Shown in pieces: positions 1 through 10,800 of a stretch of 34,733 bases of DNA. The translations under genes and the position numbers were made by a program. The notes below the pieces were generated by a model. The model ran no database searches, was not told the DNA's origin, and saw only the letters and a program-made list of their open reading frames with translations. The stretch comes from a virus, in the IMG/VR virus record IMGVR_UViG_3300042470_001211, positions 1 through 34,733 of that record, one strand, 5' to 3'. How positions within the stretch are numbered: the stretch's first letter is position 1; each line of letters starts with the position of its first letter.

Positions 1-2077
1 TAATGTTGGTGGAAATTCAACCGCACAATTAGAAGCAAATATTCACAACTTCCAAACAGGAGGTGGTGGTGCTAATATCGTACAAATTAATACACTTGAA
101 GTTAATGCAACAAGTAACACGACAGGTGCATTAACTGTTGCAGGTGGACTTGGCATTACAGGTAATGCATATATTGGTGGAAACATTTATGCAAATAACT
201 TAACAGGTAATATTTCAGGTAATGTTACAGCGGGTGGTATTAATACGTCTGTTCAGTTTAATGACGCAAATACGATTTCAGGTGGAAATTATTTCTTATG
301 GGATAAAACTACTAACACAATGAGTGTTATAGGAAATATTTTAACTGAAGGTAATATTATTTCTGCTAATAACGCAAATATTAACTTAGTTCCTAATGGT
401 ACAGGTATTGTTGTAATTGCTAATACCGAGGGTGGTGCCACAGGTATTCAAATTGGTGATCCTGCAGGTAACTTAATCAGTAACGCAGTGGCATTAACTA
501 ATTCAACTTCAGTATCAAATGCGTTACAACAGTTAAACTTAGTACTTGGTAAGTTAGTACCTCCAAGCCCAACAAACTTCCCAATTGGTGTAACATTATC
601 TGTTAATAGTTTGTCATCATATCGTATGGCGAACTTTACACAAACGGATAATACGCCTGGGGCAAACAAGAATGTAGCAGGTGGTACAACAGTAACAACT
701 GTTCGTAGAGCAGCATCATATGCAACAAATACTGTAGCGAATCGTGGACCTGGGGACTCAGGAACGATTGCTGTATATTTAAATGGTAACGTTGCAGGAA
801 GTAGAACACTTACTGCTAACTTAGATGGTAATGGTACATACAGTAATTTGATTATTAGTAATAACGTTGATTATAACACCGTAAATGCAAACGTTGCAGC
901 AGGATTTTGGTCAGTATTTACATCATATGCTGCAGGTACAGTAACAGAAGGTTGGAACGAAGTTAAGATTACTGATTCAGCAACAGGCAATACTAATATG
1001 CCAAGTTGGTACTATGATGCTAGCGCACCAGGCACCCCACAAGTAACCAATGGTACAATTACGGAGCCTGGGTCACCATCGTATACATATTCAAGTACAG
1101 TTGCGCATTATAACAATACCAATGCATTTACTGTAGGATTTGACGTTAATCGTTTAAGTGGTGATATGTATCCAACAAGTGATACATTCGTTACAGGTAC
1201 GGCAGGTGGTGCATTTGGTGCTCCTGTAAGTTTAACGTATGCAACAGCAGGTGTAACAACTCCACTAGCTAGAAACTTATATGTTTCAAGTGGTAACGCT
1301 ACTGTATCTACAACATCAACGATTATTTCAGGGTTTGGTGCATCAAGTGGTTCACCATCTGTATCAGTATTAAACAGTTATGCAACGGGTACAGGATCGT
1401 TTAGTCCTGGGGCTAATGTGTTGTATAAGACAGGTACAGCGTCAACCATGGAAGAAGCAAATATTGTAATTGGTGGATCTATTGGTAGCGGAAGTGGATT
1501 AGCGTTTCGTATTATAAATCCTGGTTCAACAGATACTCCATCATACAGTGCAAGTGCTGCTGCATTTAATAGTCAGTCATCAACATTGCAAACATATGAT
1601 GCGACCATCGTAGCTGCAATAATGAAGCACGATCAAACAAATTATTCAACAGGATATTTACCTGTTGGTCCTGATTTAAGCAGTGGTAGAAGTGGTTCAC
1701 AATATTTTACATTTAAATTTATTAGAACATCTGTTTCTAAGTTTGACTTTAAGTGGACAGGTACTATTGCAGGACTATGGGTTGCCCTTCCAGGCAGTGC
1801 CATTGACACCTCATCTACACTAAATGGATGGTTAGATGCATCAGTTGCGTATGCAGGTGCAGGTCAGCCAGGTGCAGGTAGTGGTGGTAATGGTAGTAAT
1901 GGTTGCTCACTAGGTGGTGTTGCACCATTAAATTCTGCTCAAACAAATAAAGCGATTACTTTAACATTTGGTACTGTTAGTAGTTCAAGTACAGCAACAA
2001 ATGAAATTTATGTTCGAATCAAATTGACTTCAGGTCAATCTGTGACAGCATTTTCTCTACAACCAGCGAGTAACTAA
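1..2077 (+). CDS. Fibre-like virion structural protein, 5' truncated
   Basis: The reading frame is open from base 2, so the gene begins upstream of the window and the ATG at 320 is internal. The visible N-terminal part contains a TTGALTVAGGLGITGNAYIGG segment, a phrase typical of fibre proteins of T4-like marine phages, followed by Asn/Gly-rich beta repeats. From about base 500 the character changes to a non-repetitive, Ser/Thr/Gly-rich region of roughly 500 residues ending in FSLQPASN, probably a distal or receptor-facing domain. It has no 22-residue GNTANF repeats, unlike the next genes. The downstream gene starts two bases after the stop codon, which suggests co-transcription. Role as a tail fibre or tail-associated protein is inferred from composition and context. 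I recognise no enzymatic motif. Confidence 0.75.
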   Translation, partial: NVGGNSTAQLEANIHNFQTGGGGANIVQINTLEVNATSNTTGALTVAGGLGITGNAYIGGNIYANNLTGNISGNVTAGGINTSVQFNDANTISGGNYFLWDKTTNTMSVIGNILTEGNIISANNANINLVPNGTGIVVIANTEGGATGIQIGDPAGNLISNAVALTNSTSVSNALQQLNLVLGKLVPPSPTNFPIGVTLSVNSLSSYRMANFTQTDNTPGANKNVAGGTTVTTVRRAASYATNTVANRGPGDSGTIAVYLNGNVAGSRTLTANLDGNGTYSNLIISNNVDYNTVNANVAAGFWSVFTSYAAGTVTEGWNEVKITDSATGNTNMPSWYYDASAPGTPQVTNGTITEPGSPSYTYSSTVAHYNNTNAFTVGFDVNRLSGDMYPTSDTFVTGTAGGAFGAPVSLTYATAGVTTPLARNLYVSSGNATVSTTSTIISGFGASSGSPSVSVLNSYATGTGSFSPGANVLYKTGTASTMEEANIVIGGSIGSGSGLAFRIINPGSTDTPSYSASAAAFNSQSSTLQTYDATIVAAIMKHDQTNYSTGYLPVGPDLSSGRSGSQYFTFKFIRTSVSKFDFKWTGTIAGLWVALPGSAIDTSSTLNGWLDASVAYAGAGQPGAGSGGNGSNGCSLGGVAPLNSAQTNKAITLTFGTVSSSSTATNEIYVRIKLTSGQSVTAFSLQPASN

Positions 2078-2079
2078 AA

Positions 2080-5000
2080 ATGGCAATATCAATAGCACAA
2101 CAAGTTGACCTACTATATAAACAAGCCTTCGGTGTAACAAAAACTGATACGGCGAATAATAAAAGTCCTAGTAACGAATCTATTCCTAGTCCGTTACTAA
2201 TACGTGGTGACACACTGTGGGCGCAATCAGATCAAATTCCTGCTATTGCTGCCGCAACTCCTGGGGTGGTACAGGCATATACAGGCGCAAGTGCTGTACA
2301 AATGTCAGCAGATACTACCACAGTTCCTGTGGGTGGTATCTATCCAACATGGTTAACAAATTTAACCTATTGGATTCCACAAGAATTTGGTGCTACATAT
2401 AATATAAAGATTTATATTGACAATCCTGGGGTAGCTAACCCAACCGTTACAGGTACACAGATATTTGCTGCGGGTAGTGGTGGAACAGGTGAGTTTTACT
2501 ATAACTATCAATCAGGTGTATTAAACTTTATTGGTGGGACAATACCTGCTGCATTGACTTCAGGTAAAGTATTATATGCTGTTGGATATCGTTATATTGG
2601 TAAATTAGGTGTAACAGACTTACCAAGTAATTTAACGATTGGTAACATGAATTTTAATGATACCACGATATCAACAATTACAGGTAATGCCAATCTAATT
2701 TTGTCACCCAATGGTACAGGACAAGTTACAACTACTGCATCATTTACTACAAGTGAAAATGTTTACGCAAATTTTGGATTTTTTACTAGTAATGTAACTG
2801 CTAATAATTTTGTAGCTAATTCTAATATAAGTGCTACAGGTAACATTCTCGGAGAATTTTTACTAGCTAATGCAAATATTATAGGCGATAACATATATTC
2901 AAACACTGATATTGATGCTGCTGCTAATATAACAGGTGCTAATTTAAACGCAAATACTGATTTATTTGTTGGTGGTAACGCAAATATTGGTAGTGGTTTT
3001 GCAGTATTTGATTCAGATAACCAAGAATTAGTCATTGATGGTAGTATCATTCCTGCAAATGCAGGATATTCATTAGGTAATGCAACCAATCCATGGAGTG
3101 GTTTGTATATTTCAGGTGAAACGATTTATATTGGTGGCTCAACCATTAAATCAAGTAGCACAAGCAATACGTTATATTTTACAAACCCAACAGGTGCTAA
3201 CGTAGCAATCACAGGAAATGCAAATACTACTACATTAAATACTGTTAATTTAAATGCAGGTGGTAATCTTAACGCAAATAACTTTAATGCTAATTCTAAC
3301 GTACTTGCTAATTTCATTAATGCAAACGCAAATATTTACTCAAATAATGTTATAGTTAACTTAGAATTAAGTGGTAACACCGCTAATTTCAGTGGTGCAC
3401 TAATTGCAGCTAATTTAACCGCTAATTCTACCGTATTTGCAGCTAATGCTAATGTTAGTGGAACTACAATCACAAACGAGTTGACTGTTAATAACAACAT
3501 AGCAGGTAATACAGCTAATTTCATAGGTAATATTAGTGCTGTCAATGGTAACATGGGTAATTTGTTGACAGCAAATTATGTTACTACCGCAGAAATTTAC
3601 AATGGTAATAGTAATGTAAGAATTGCTGCTAACGGAAATGTTACAGTCAGTTCAGAAGGCAATTCAAACGTATTCACTGTAACAGGCACAGGTGCTAATG
3701 TTTTAGGTACAGCAAATATTACAAGTGATATTATTGGTGGTGGTAATTTAAATATCAGTGGTAATGCTTTAGTAAGTGGTAACTTAACTGTTGATGGTAA
3801 TTTAATATATATTAACGTTACTGAATTGGCAGTCGAAGATCCTATTATTCAACTTCAAGTAGCACCAAATAACCAACCATTAACATCAAATACAGGCAAA
3901 GATGTTGGTACTGCACTTAACTATTTTACAACAGCAGGAAATGCTGCTGTAGTTGCGTGGATGGGATGGGATATTAGTGCAGAAGAAATTACTTTTGGCT
4001 CAAATGTTACAATTTCATCTGAAGTAGTTACATATAACGAATATGCAAACATTCGTGCGGGTAATGCAAACCTTGGTAATTTAGTAGCAGCTAATTTTGC
4101 TTCTTTCACTAATGACATAGATGGTAACACAGCTAACTTTAGTGGTTTAGTTGATATTGATCAATTAAATGTTTCTAATACTGCAAATCTTGGTAATGTT
4201 GCTAACGTCACCATCACAGGTGGTAGTAATGGACAATTCTTACAGACTGACGGAAATGGCGTTCTAACATTTGCCACTGTTGATACAAGTATTATAGCTA
4301 ATGGCAATAGCAATGTAAGTATTCCTGTTGCCAATGGCAATATTAACATGTCTGTTGCAGGTAATGCAAATATCTTTACAGTAACAGGAACAGGTGCTAA
4401 TATTTCAGGTAGTTTAGGTGTTACATTAGATATATCAGGTAATACTGCTAACTTTAGTGGTAATATTAATAGTGCATTAAATGCCAATCTTGGTAACTTA
4501 GTAACAGCTAATTATGTTAATGCCGCTCAAAATGTAAATGCTACAAATAATATTAATGTAGGTAACACAGTAATATCAAATAATGTTACCGTTAATTTAA
4601 ATTTAGCAGGTAATACAGCTAACTTTACAGGCAATGTTGAAGTTAACAATTTAGATGTAAATCTTGCATTAACAGGTGCAACAGCCAATTTTACAGGCAA
4701 TGTTGAAGTTAATAATCTAGATGTAAATCTTGAATTAACAGGTGCAACAGCGAACTTTAGTGGTAATGTTATTGTACCAAATCTTGCTGTAAATCTTGAA
4801 CTTGATGGCAATACAGCTAACTTTAATAGTGCAACAGTTATTGATTTTGTTGCATCTAATACAGCTAATTTGGGCAATGTTGGTAATGTTACTATCACAG
4901 GTGGCAGTGCAAATCAGTTTTTACAGACTAATGGAAGTGGTGCATTAACTTGGGCTACAGTAGATTCAAGTATTATTAAGAATGGTACAAGTAACTTAAG

Positions 5001-6789
5001 TATTCCCGTTGCTGATGGCAACATTGAAATGTCAGTTGCAGGTAATGCAAATATTGTTGTCGTTACAGCAACAGGTGCTAATGTAAATGGTTATCTAACT
5101 GTATCACAGACGTTAAATGGCAATATTGGTAGCTTTAGTAATGGTATAACAGGTCAAAATGTATATTCAAATACAACGATTGATGCTGTTGGTAACATTA
5201 CAGGTGGTAATATTAAGGGTAATGCAGATGTTGTTGCAGGAAGCAATGTAGTTGGTGCATCTCTATATGCAAACTACATTTATGCAAACGCTACTGCAAA
5301 CATTTTAGGTGACTTTAGAGCAAATGCCAATGCTTCAGTTGGTTTAAATTTAGCAGGTAATACAGCTAACTTTACAGGCAATGTTGAAGTTAACAATTTA
5401 GATGTAAATCTTGAATTAACAGGTAGTACAGCTAATTTTAGTGGTAATGTACAAGTTGCGAATTTAGATGTAAATCTTGCATTAACAGGTGCAACAGCTA
5501 ACTTTACAGGTAATGTTGAAGTTAATAATTTAGATGTTAACCTACAACTAGATGGTAATACAGCTAACTTTATTGGTTTAGTTGATATATTTGATTTTAA
5601 GGCATCTAATACAGCTAATTTGGGCAATGTTGGTAACATTACAATCACAGGTGGATCAAACGGACAATTCTTACAAACCAATGGAAGTGGCGTAGTTACT
5701 TGGGCAACAGTTGATACAAGTATCATCGCAAATGGTAATAGTAACGTTTCAATACCTGTAGCTAATGGTAATATTGAAATGTCTGTTGGCGGAGTTGCAG
5801 ATTTATTTGTAATCTCAACAACAGGTGCTAATATAACAGGTAACTTAGGTGTAAGTAATAGTACAACCACAGCTAACCTTACAGTTAATCTTGAACTTGC
5901 AGGTAACACAGCTAACTTTACAGGTAATGTACAAGTAAACAACTTAGATGTTAACTTACAATTAGATGGTAATACAGCTAACTTTAGTGGTAATATAAAT
6001 TCATTAAACGCAAACTTAGGTAACTTAGTTACTGCTAATTACGTTAATGTTGCATCTAATACTGTTACAAGTAACTTAACAGTTAATTTAGAGCTTGCAG
6101 GTAATACAGCTAACTTTAGTGGTAATATAAATTCATTAAACGCAAACTTAGGTAACTTAGCAACTGCAAACTTTGTTAATGTTGCATCTAATACTATTAC
6201 AAGTAATTTAACAGTTAACCTTGAGTTGGCAGGTAATACAGCTAACTTTAGCACAAGTGTTCAGACACCATTGATTAATAATGGCAACAGTAACATTGGA
6301 ATTACAGCTAACGGTAATATCGCTATAAGTTCTGCAGGTACTACTAACGTATTCGTTGTATCAAGTGGTGGTGCAAATATTACAGGTAACTTAGGCGTAT
6401 CAGGTAACTTCTCTGTAGGTTCATTAACTGCAACAAACCTTAAAGCAAATAGTAATGTTGAAGTTGGTAACACAACCATTACATGGGGAACAGTGACAAC
6501 CACTGCAGTAACAGCTAATCAAACAATTGCACAATTCCCTGTATCAGGATTTGCAGGTGTACAGTTCTTGGTGAGAGGTGTTGATTCAACAGGATCTAAG
6601 TATAGTGTAGCAACAGTACAGGCAGTAACAGACGGAGCAAACGTAGATTATGCAATTTATGGTGGTGTAGGACTAGGTGGAACAACAGGCACCTTGGCAG
6701 TTAACATATCAGGTAGCAATATCGCTCTACAAGTTACACCGTCAAGTAGCAATTCTACTGTATGGACTACGCAGTATAAATTAGTATGA
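2080..6789 (+). CDS. Large repeat-containing fibre/structural protein (1569 aa)
   Basis: The first ~185 residues (MAISIAQQVDLLYKQAFG, then SNESIPSPLLIRGDTLWAQ) form a non-repetitive domain that I recognise as a conserved N-terminus of structural proteins in T4-like marine phages, probably the virion attachment end. Residues ~190-1450 are Asn/Gly/Thr-rich repeats, including two 4-unit runs of a 22-residue motif (GNTANFTGNVEVN type) and one copy of a ~120-residue cassette with the phrase EDPIIQLQV. The last ~95 residues form a distinct domain ending TTQYKLV, related to the C-termini of the next two genes. The start is two bases after the previous stop with only a weak ribosome binding site, so translational coupling is likely. 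Function as a long fibre is inferred. The exact attachment site is unknown. Confidence 0.8.
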   Translation: MAISIAQQVDLLYKQAFGVTKTDTANNKSPSNESIPSPLLIRGDTLWAQSDQIPAIAAATPGVVQAYTGASAVQMSADTTTVPVGGIYPTWLTNLTYWIPQEFGATYNIKIYIDNPGVANPTVTGTQIFAAGSGGTGEFYYNYQSGVLNFIGGTIPAALTSGKVLYAVGYRYIGKLGVTDLPSNLTIGNMNFNDTTISTITGNANLILSPNGTGQVTTTASFTTSENVYANFGFFTSNVTANNFVANSNISATGNILGEFLLANANIIGDNIYSNTDIDAAANITGANLNANTDLFVGGNANIGSGFAVFDSDNQELVIDGSIIPANAGYSLGNATNPWSGLYISGETIYIGGSTIKSSSTSNTLYFTNPTGANVAITGNANTTTLNTVNLNAGGNLNANNFNANSNVLANFINANANIYSNNVIVNLELSGNTANFSGALIAANLTANSTVFAANANVSGTTITNELTVNNNIAGNTANFIGNISAVNGNMGNLLTANYVTTAEIYNGNSNVRIAANGNVTVSSEGNSNVFTVTGTGANVLGTANITSDIIGGGNLNISGNALVSGNLTVDGNLIYINVTELAVEDPIIQLQVAPNNQPLTSNTGKDVGTALNYFTTAGNAAVVAWMGWDISAEEITFGSNVTISSEVVTYNEYANIRAGNANLGNLVAANFASFTNDIDGNTANFSGLVDIDQLNVSNTANLGNVANVTITGGSNGQFLQTDGNGVLTFATVDTSIIANGNSNVSIPVANGNINMSVAGNANIFTVTGTGANISGSLGVTLDISGNTANFSGNINSALNANLGNLVTANYVNAAQNVNATNNINVGNTVISNNVTVNLNLAGNTANFTGNVEVNNLDVNLALTGATANFTGNVEVNNLDVNLELTGATANFSGNVIVPNLAVNLELDGNTANFNSATVIDFVASNTANLGNVGNVTITGGSANQFLQTNGSGALTWATVDSSIIKNGTSNLSIPVADGNIEMSVAGNANIVVVTATGANVNGYLTVSQTLNGNIGSFSNGITGQNVYSNTTIDAVGNITGGNIKGNADVVAGSNVVGASLYANYIYANATANILGDFRANANASVGLNLAGNTANFTGNVEVNNLDVNLELTGSTANFSGNVQVANLDVNLALTGATANFTGNVEVNNLDVNLQLDGNTANFIGLVDIFDFKASNTANLGNVGNITITGGSNGQFLQTNGSGVVTWATVDTSIIANGNSNVSIPVANGNIEMSVGGVADLFVISTTGANITGNLGVSNSTTTANLTVNLELAGNTANFTGNVQVNNLDVNLQLDGNTANFSGNINSLNANLGNLVTANYVNVASNTVTSNLTVNLELAGNTANFSGNINSLNANLGNLATANFVNVASNTITSNLTVNLELAGNTANFSTSVQTPLINNGNSNIGITANGNIAISSAGTTNVFVVSSGGANITGNLGVSGNFSVGSLTATNLKANSNVEVGNTTITWGTVTTTAVTANQTIAQFPVSGFAGVQFLVRGVDSTGSKYSVATVQAVTDGANVDYAIYGGVGLGGTTGTLAVNISGSNIALQVTPSSSNSTVWTTQYKLV
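3712..4080 (+). repeat. DPIIQLQV cassette, copy 1 of 4
   Basis: Encodes about 120 residues running from ANITSDIIGGGNLNISGN through EDPIIQLQV, SNTGKDVGTALNY and MGWD to EYANIRAGNANLGNL. Related copies lie at 9928-10287, 13052-13410 and 16379-16738 in two other genes. Similar NLTVxGNLxYxN...DPII modules occur in cyanophage structural proteins. Copy 1 is the most divergent: it has a FTTAGNAAVVAW segment where the others have YDTSAK. Confidence 0.8.
4582..4845 (+). repeat. Tandem 66-bp repeat, 4 units
   Basis: Four in-frame 66-bp units start at 4582, 4648, 4714 and 4780. Each encodes 22 residues of the form N-L-x-V-N-L-x-L-x-G-x-T-A-N-F-x-x-x-V. The last unit switches to a NSATVIDF ending that closes the array. 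Confidence 0.85.
5329..5592 (+). repeat. Tandem 66-bp repeat, 4 units
   Basis: Second four-unit array of the 22-residue motif in the 1569-residue protein, with units at 5329, 5395, 5461 and 5527. It ends in IGLVDIFDF instead of the NSA-type cap. It shares almost identical stretches with the array at 4582-4845. Confidence 0.85.
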
Positions 6790-6798
6790 TTTATTATG

Positions 6799-6806
6799 CT
6801 AAATAT
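6799..6806 (+). promoter_or_regulatory. Weak late-promoter-like element (CTAAATAT)
   Basis: In the 37-base gap before the 323-residue gene, CTAAATA matches the T4-like late consensus (N)ATAAATA at six of seven bases. The start codon is about 20 bases downstream. AT-rich sequence makes chance matches common. Confidence 0.25.
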
Positions 6807-6826
6807 ATTAATACTAGTGAGAGTTC

Positions 6827-7798
6827 ATGTCAACAAAACCGTTCAATTCAGTAGGTGGGTACTCGGTTGGTGATGAATCAGTTTCTAATGTAATATTAGC
6901 AAACGGAGATATCACCACCACAAACTTAACTACAACGGGCATAGCAAATCTAGGTAACGTTGGTAATGTAGTAATTTCAGGAGGTAACGCAAATTATCTC
7001 CTACAAACAGATGGCTCAGGAAATTTAACTTGGACCGCACCTGCAGCTACACTAACTGTTTACGAAAGTAATGCCAATGCAGGAAACATTTCTAATACAA
7101 CAAGCAATGTTTCAGGTATTCTATTTGACAGAGACTCAGGTTTCCAAGTATATGACATTGGAAACAGTAATGTATTAATCTCACTAGGTAGTACATTTAA
7201 AACATGGATTGTAGATGGTCAGCCTAACTTAGTTGCGCAAGGCGAAGATGAAGTACAATTTATTGCAGGTAATAATTTAATTATTACAACAAGCAATATT
7301 CCTAATCCACCAACACAATTATACAAATACATTCGTTTCGATGCTGATGTGCATTATGTCAGTAACGGAACAAGCAATATTGATTTACCAACTGCAAACG
7401 GAAATATTAATTTTTCTGTTGATGGCAGTGCAAATATTGCAATTATAACATCAACAGGAATTGTAGCTAATACGATTGAAGTCGGTGATATTTACAGTAA
7501 AAGAAATAGTATTGCGGTAACTTCTAATACAGTTATTGATAGTTTTGGTATTGCGGAATATAGATCTGCAAAATATTCAATAAGAGCAAGTGATGATACA
7601 GGCTACCAAGCTGTAGAAGTGCTTTTAATACATAATGATATAAATAGTTATATCACAATTTACGGTAGTTTATCAATGACAGGAAATGATTTAGTAACCC
7701 TTTCATCAACTATAAATGGTTCGAATGTTGAGTTATTGGCAACAGGGGTTGGGGCTAATACTCTAGTAAATTTGATTGGATTGTACGTACCCGATTAA
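6827..7798 (+). CDS. Short fibre-family protein (323 aa)
   Basis: This is the smallest member of the fibre family here. The N-terminus (MSTKPFNSVGGYSVGDESVS) resembles the MTTKNFVVKNGLSVGN and MTQKYFNVKNGLSAGN starts of the next two genes. Residues ~40-65 carry a single copy of the ANLGNVGNVVISGGNANYLLQTDGSG module. The middle (~75-180) is a non-repetitive domain not shared with its neighbours. The last ~95 residues (TSNTVIDSFG, YRSAKYSIRAS, ITIYGSL, LIGLYVPD) closely parallel the C-terminus of the 1155-residue protein. The start has a GTGAGAG ribosome binding site. It could be a short fibre, a fibre tip or a capping subunit; the sequence alone does not distinguish these. Confidence 0.8.
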   Translation: MSTKPFNSVGGYSVGDESVSNVILANGDITTTNLTTTGIANLGNVGNVVISGGNANYLLQTDGSGNLTWTAPAATLTVYESNANAGNISNTTSNVSGILFDRDSGFQVYDIGNSNVLISLGSTFKTWIVDGQPNLVAQGEDEVQFIAGNNLIITTSNIPNPPTQLYKYIRFDADVHYVSNGTSNIDLPTANGNINFSVDGSANIAIITSTGIVANTIEVGDIYSKRNSIAVTSNTVIDSFGIAEYRSAKYSIRASDDTGYQAVEVLLIHNDINSYITIYGSLSMTGNDLVTLSSTINGSNVELLATGVGANTLVNLIGLYVPD

Positions 7799-7809
7799 GG
7801 AAATAAAAA

Positions 7810-10800
7810 ATGACCACTAAGAATTTTGTAGTAAAAAATGGACTATCAGTTGGCAATGTTTTAATAGATGCAGCCAATTCTAATGTTATCACACCAAATT
7901 ATTTTGTTGGTGCGTTAGGTAATGGAAACAGTAATGTTAATATGCCCTCTGCAAATGGCAATATTACCATGTCTGTTGCAGGTAATGCCAATGTGCTTGT
8001 TGTTGCAGGTACAGGGGCTAATGTTACGGGATACTTAGATGTATCAGGTAACTTTACTGTAAATAATATTTCAAATGCTAACAACATTAGTGTTACCACT
8101 TCATTAGATGGTAATACCGCAAACTTTAGTGGTAATGTTGTTGTACCAAACCTTACAGTTAACTTAGAACTTGCGGGTAACACAGCAAATTTTAGTGGCA
8201 ATGTCGTTGTACCCAACCTAACAGTTAATCTTGAATTAGATGGAAATACAGCTAATTTTAATAGCGCAAACATTACAGATTTAATTGTATCAAATACAGC
8301 CAATTTAGGTAACGTTGGTAATGTAACGATTACAGGTGGTAGTAATGGTTATTTCTTACAGACAAACGGAAGTGGGGCACTTGATTGGGCACAGGTTGTA
8401 GTAAGTAGTATATCAAATGGTAATAGTAACGTTAGCGTAGAAGCAAATGGTAATGTAACTGTTTCTGTAGCAGGTAACGCAAACGTATTTACTGTAACAG
8501 GTACAGGCGCAAACGTTGCAGGTACCTTAGATGTTACACAAGCATTTACAGGTAATACAGCTAATTTTAGTGGTAACGTTGTCGTACCAAATCTTACAGT
8601 TAATAATGAAATTTCAGGTAATACAGCGAATTTTAGCACAAGTGTTCAATCGCCATTAATTACGGTAACAGGTAATAGCAATGTTGGATTAATCACCAAT
8701 GGCAATAGCAATATTGGAATTACTGCTAATGGAAATATTGCTATAAGTTCTACAGGTACTGCTAACGTATTGGTAGTTTCAAGTGGTGGTACAAATATTA
8801 CAGGTAACTTAGATGTTACACAAGCATTGACAGGTAATACCGCTAATTTCAGTGGTAATGTTATTGCACCTAATTTAACAGTTAATTTAGAATTAGCAGG
8901 AAATACAGCAAACTTCAATAGTGCAAATATTTCAGATTTAATCGTTGCAAATACAGCTAACTTAGGTAATGTTGGTAATGTCACTATTACAGGTGGTAGT
9001 AATGGCTACTTCTTGAAAACAAATGGTAGTGGTGCACTTGATTGGGCACAAATTGATTCAAGTATTATAGCTAACGGTAATAGTAATGTTTCAATTCCTG
9101 CAGCAAATGGCAACATTGAAATGTCAGTTGCAGGTAATGCAAATATTGTTGTCGTTACAGGAACAGGAGCAAATGTTACAGGTACATTAGGTGTAAGTGG
9201 TAATACAACAGTTGCTAACTTAGCGGTTAATGTAGAACTTTCAGGTAATACTGCTAACTTTAGTGGTAATGTCGTTGTACCAAACTTAACAGTTAATACT
9301 GAATTAAGTGGAAATACAGCTAATTTCAGTGGTAACGTTATTACACCTAATTTAACAGTTAATTTAGAATTAGCAGGAAATACTGCTAACTTTAGTGGTA
9401 ATGTCGTTGTACCAAACTTAACAGTTAATACTGAATTAAGTGGAAATACAGCTAATTTTAGTGGCAATGTTATTGTACCAAACTTAACGGTAAATCTTGA
9501 ATTAGCAGGTAACACAGCTAATTTCAGTGGTAATGTCGTAACACCAAACTTAACAGTTAATTTAGAGCTTGCAGGTAATACAGCAAACTTTAGTGGTAAT
9601 GTTATAGTACCAAATCTTACGGTAAATCTTGAATTAGACGGTAATACAGCTAATTTCAATAGCGCAAACATTTCTGACTTAATCGTAGCTAATACTGCAA
9701 ATCTAGGTAACGTAGGTAATATTACGATTACAGGTGGTACTAATGGCTATTTCTTACAGACTAACGGTAGTGGTGCGCTTGATTGGGCACAAGTTAGTGT
9801 ATCAATACTTAGTAATGGTAATAGTAACGTTTCAATTCCTGCAGCAAATGGCAACATTGAAATGTCGGTTGGTGGAAATGCAAATGTTCTAGTTGTAACG
9901 AGCACAGGTGCTAATGTAGCAGGTTATGCAAATATCACAGGTAATATTATTGGTGGTGGCGAATTAAACATCAGTGGTAATGCGGTAATTGGTGGTAACT
10001 TAACTGTTGATGGTAATTTAGTCTACGTTAACGTAACTGACTTAGCAGTACAAGACCCTATTATTCAACTACAAGTAGAACCAAATGGTCAGCCACTAAC
10101 ATCTAATACAGGTAAAGACGTTGGTACTGCATTAAATTATTACGACACAAGTGCAAAAGTTGCATTCATGGGTTGGGATGTAAGCAATGCAGAAATTGGT
10201 TTTGGTTCACAAGTATCTATATCAAGTGAAGTAGTTACGTTTACTGAACATGCAAACATTCGTGCAGGTAATGCAAGTCTTGGTAACTTAGTATCTGCTA
10301 ACTATGCATCAATTACAAGTAACGTAACATCTAATAATGTTACCGTTAATTTAGAGCTTGCAGGTAACACAGCTAATTTCAGTGGTAATGTCATTGTACC
10401 AAATCTTACTGTAAATCTTGAGCTAGCAGGTAATACAGCTAACTTTAGTGGTAATGTTATTGTACCTAATTTAGCTGTTAATACTGAATTAAGTGGAAAT
10501 ACCGCAAACTTCTCAGGTAACGTAATAGTACCAAACCTAACAGTTAACCTTGAGTTGGCAGGGAACACTGCTAACTTCAGTGGAAATGTCATTGTACCAA
10601 ACTTAACTGTAAACCTTGAATTAGATGGTAATACAGCTAACTTCAACAGTGCAAACATTTCTGACTTAATTGTAGCTAATACAGCAAACCTTGGTAATGT
10701 TGGAAACGTTACAATTACAGGTGGCAGTAACAATTACTTCTTAAAGACAAACGGTAGTGGTGCACTTGATTGGGCACAAGTTACTGTATCCGAAATCAGT

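Noticed and set aside
320-322. ATG at 320 as the start of the first gene
   Set aside because: The frame is open and fibre-like from base 2, so the gene starts before the window.
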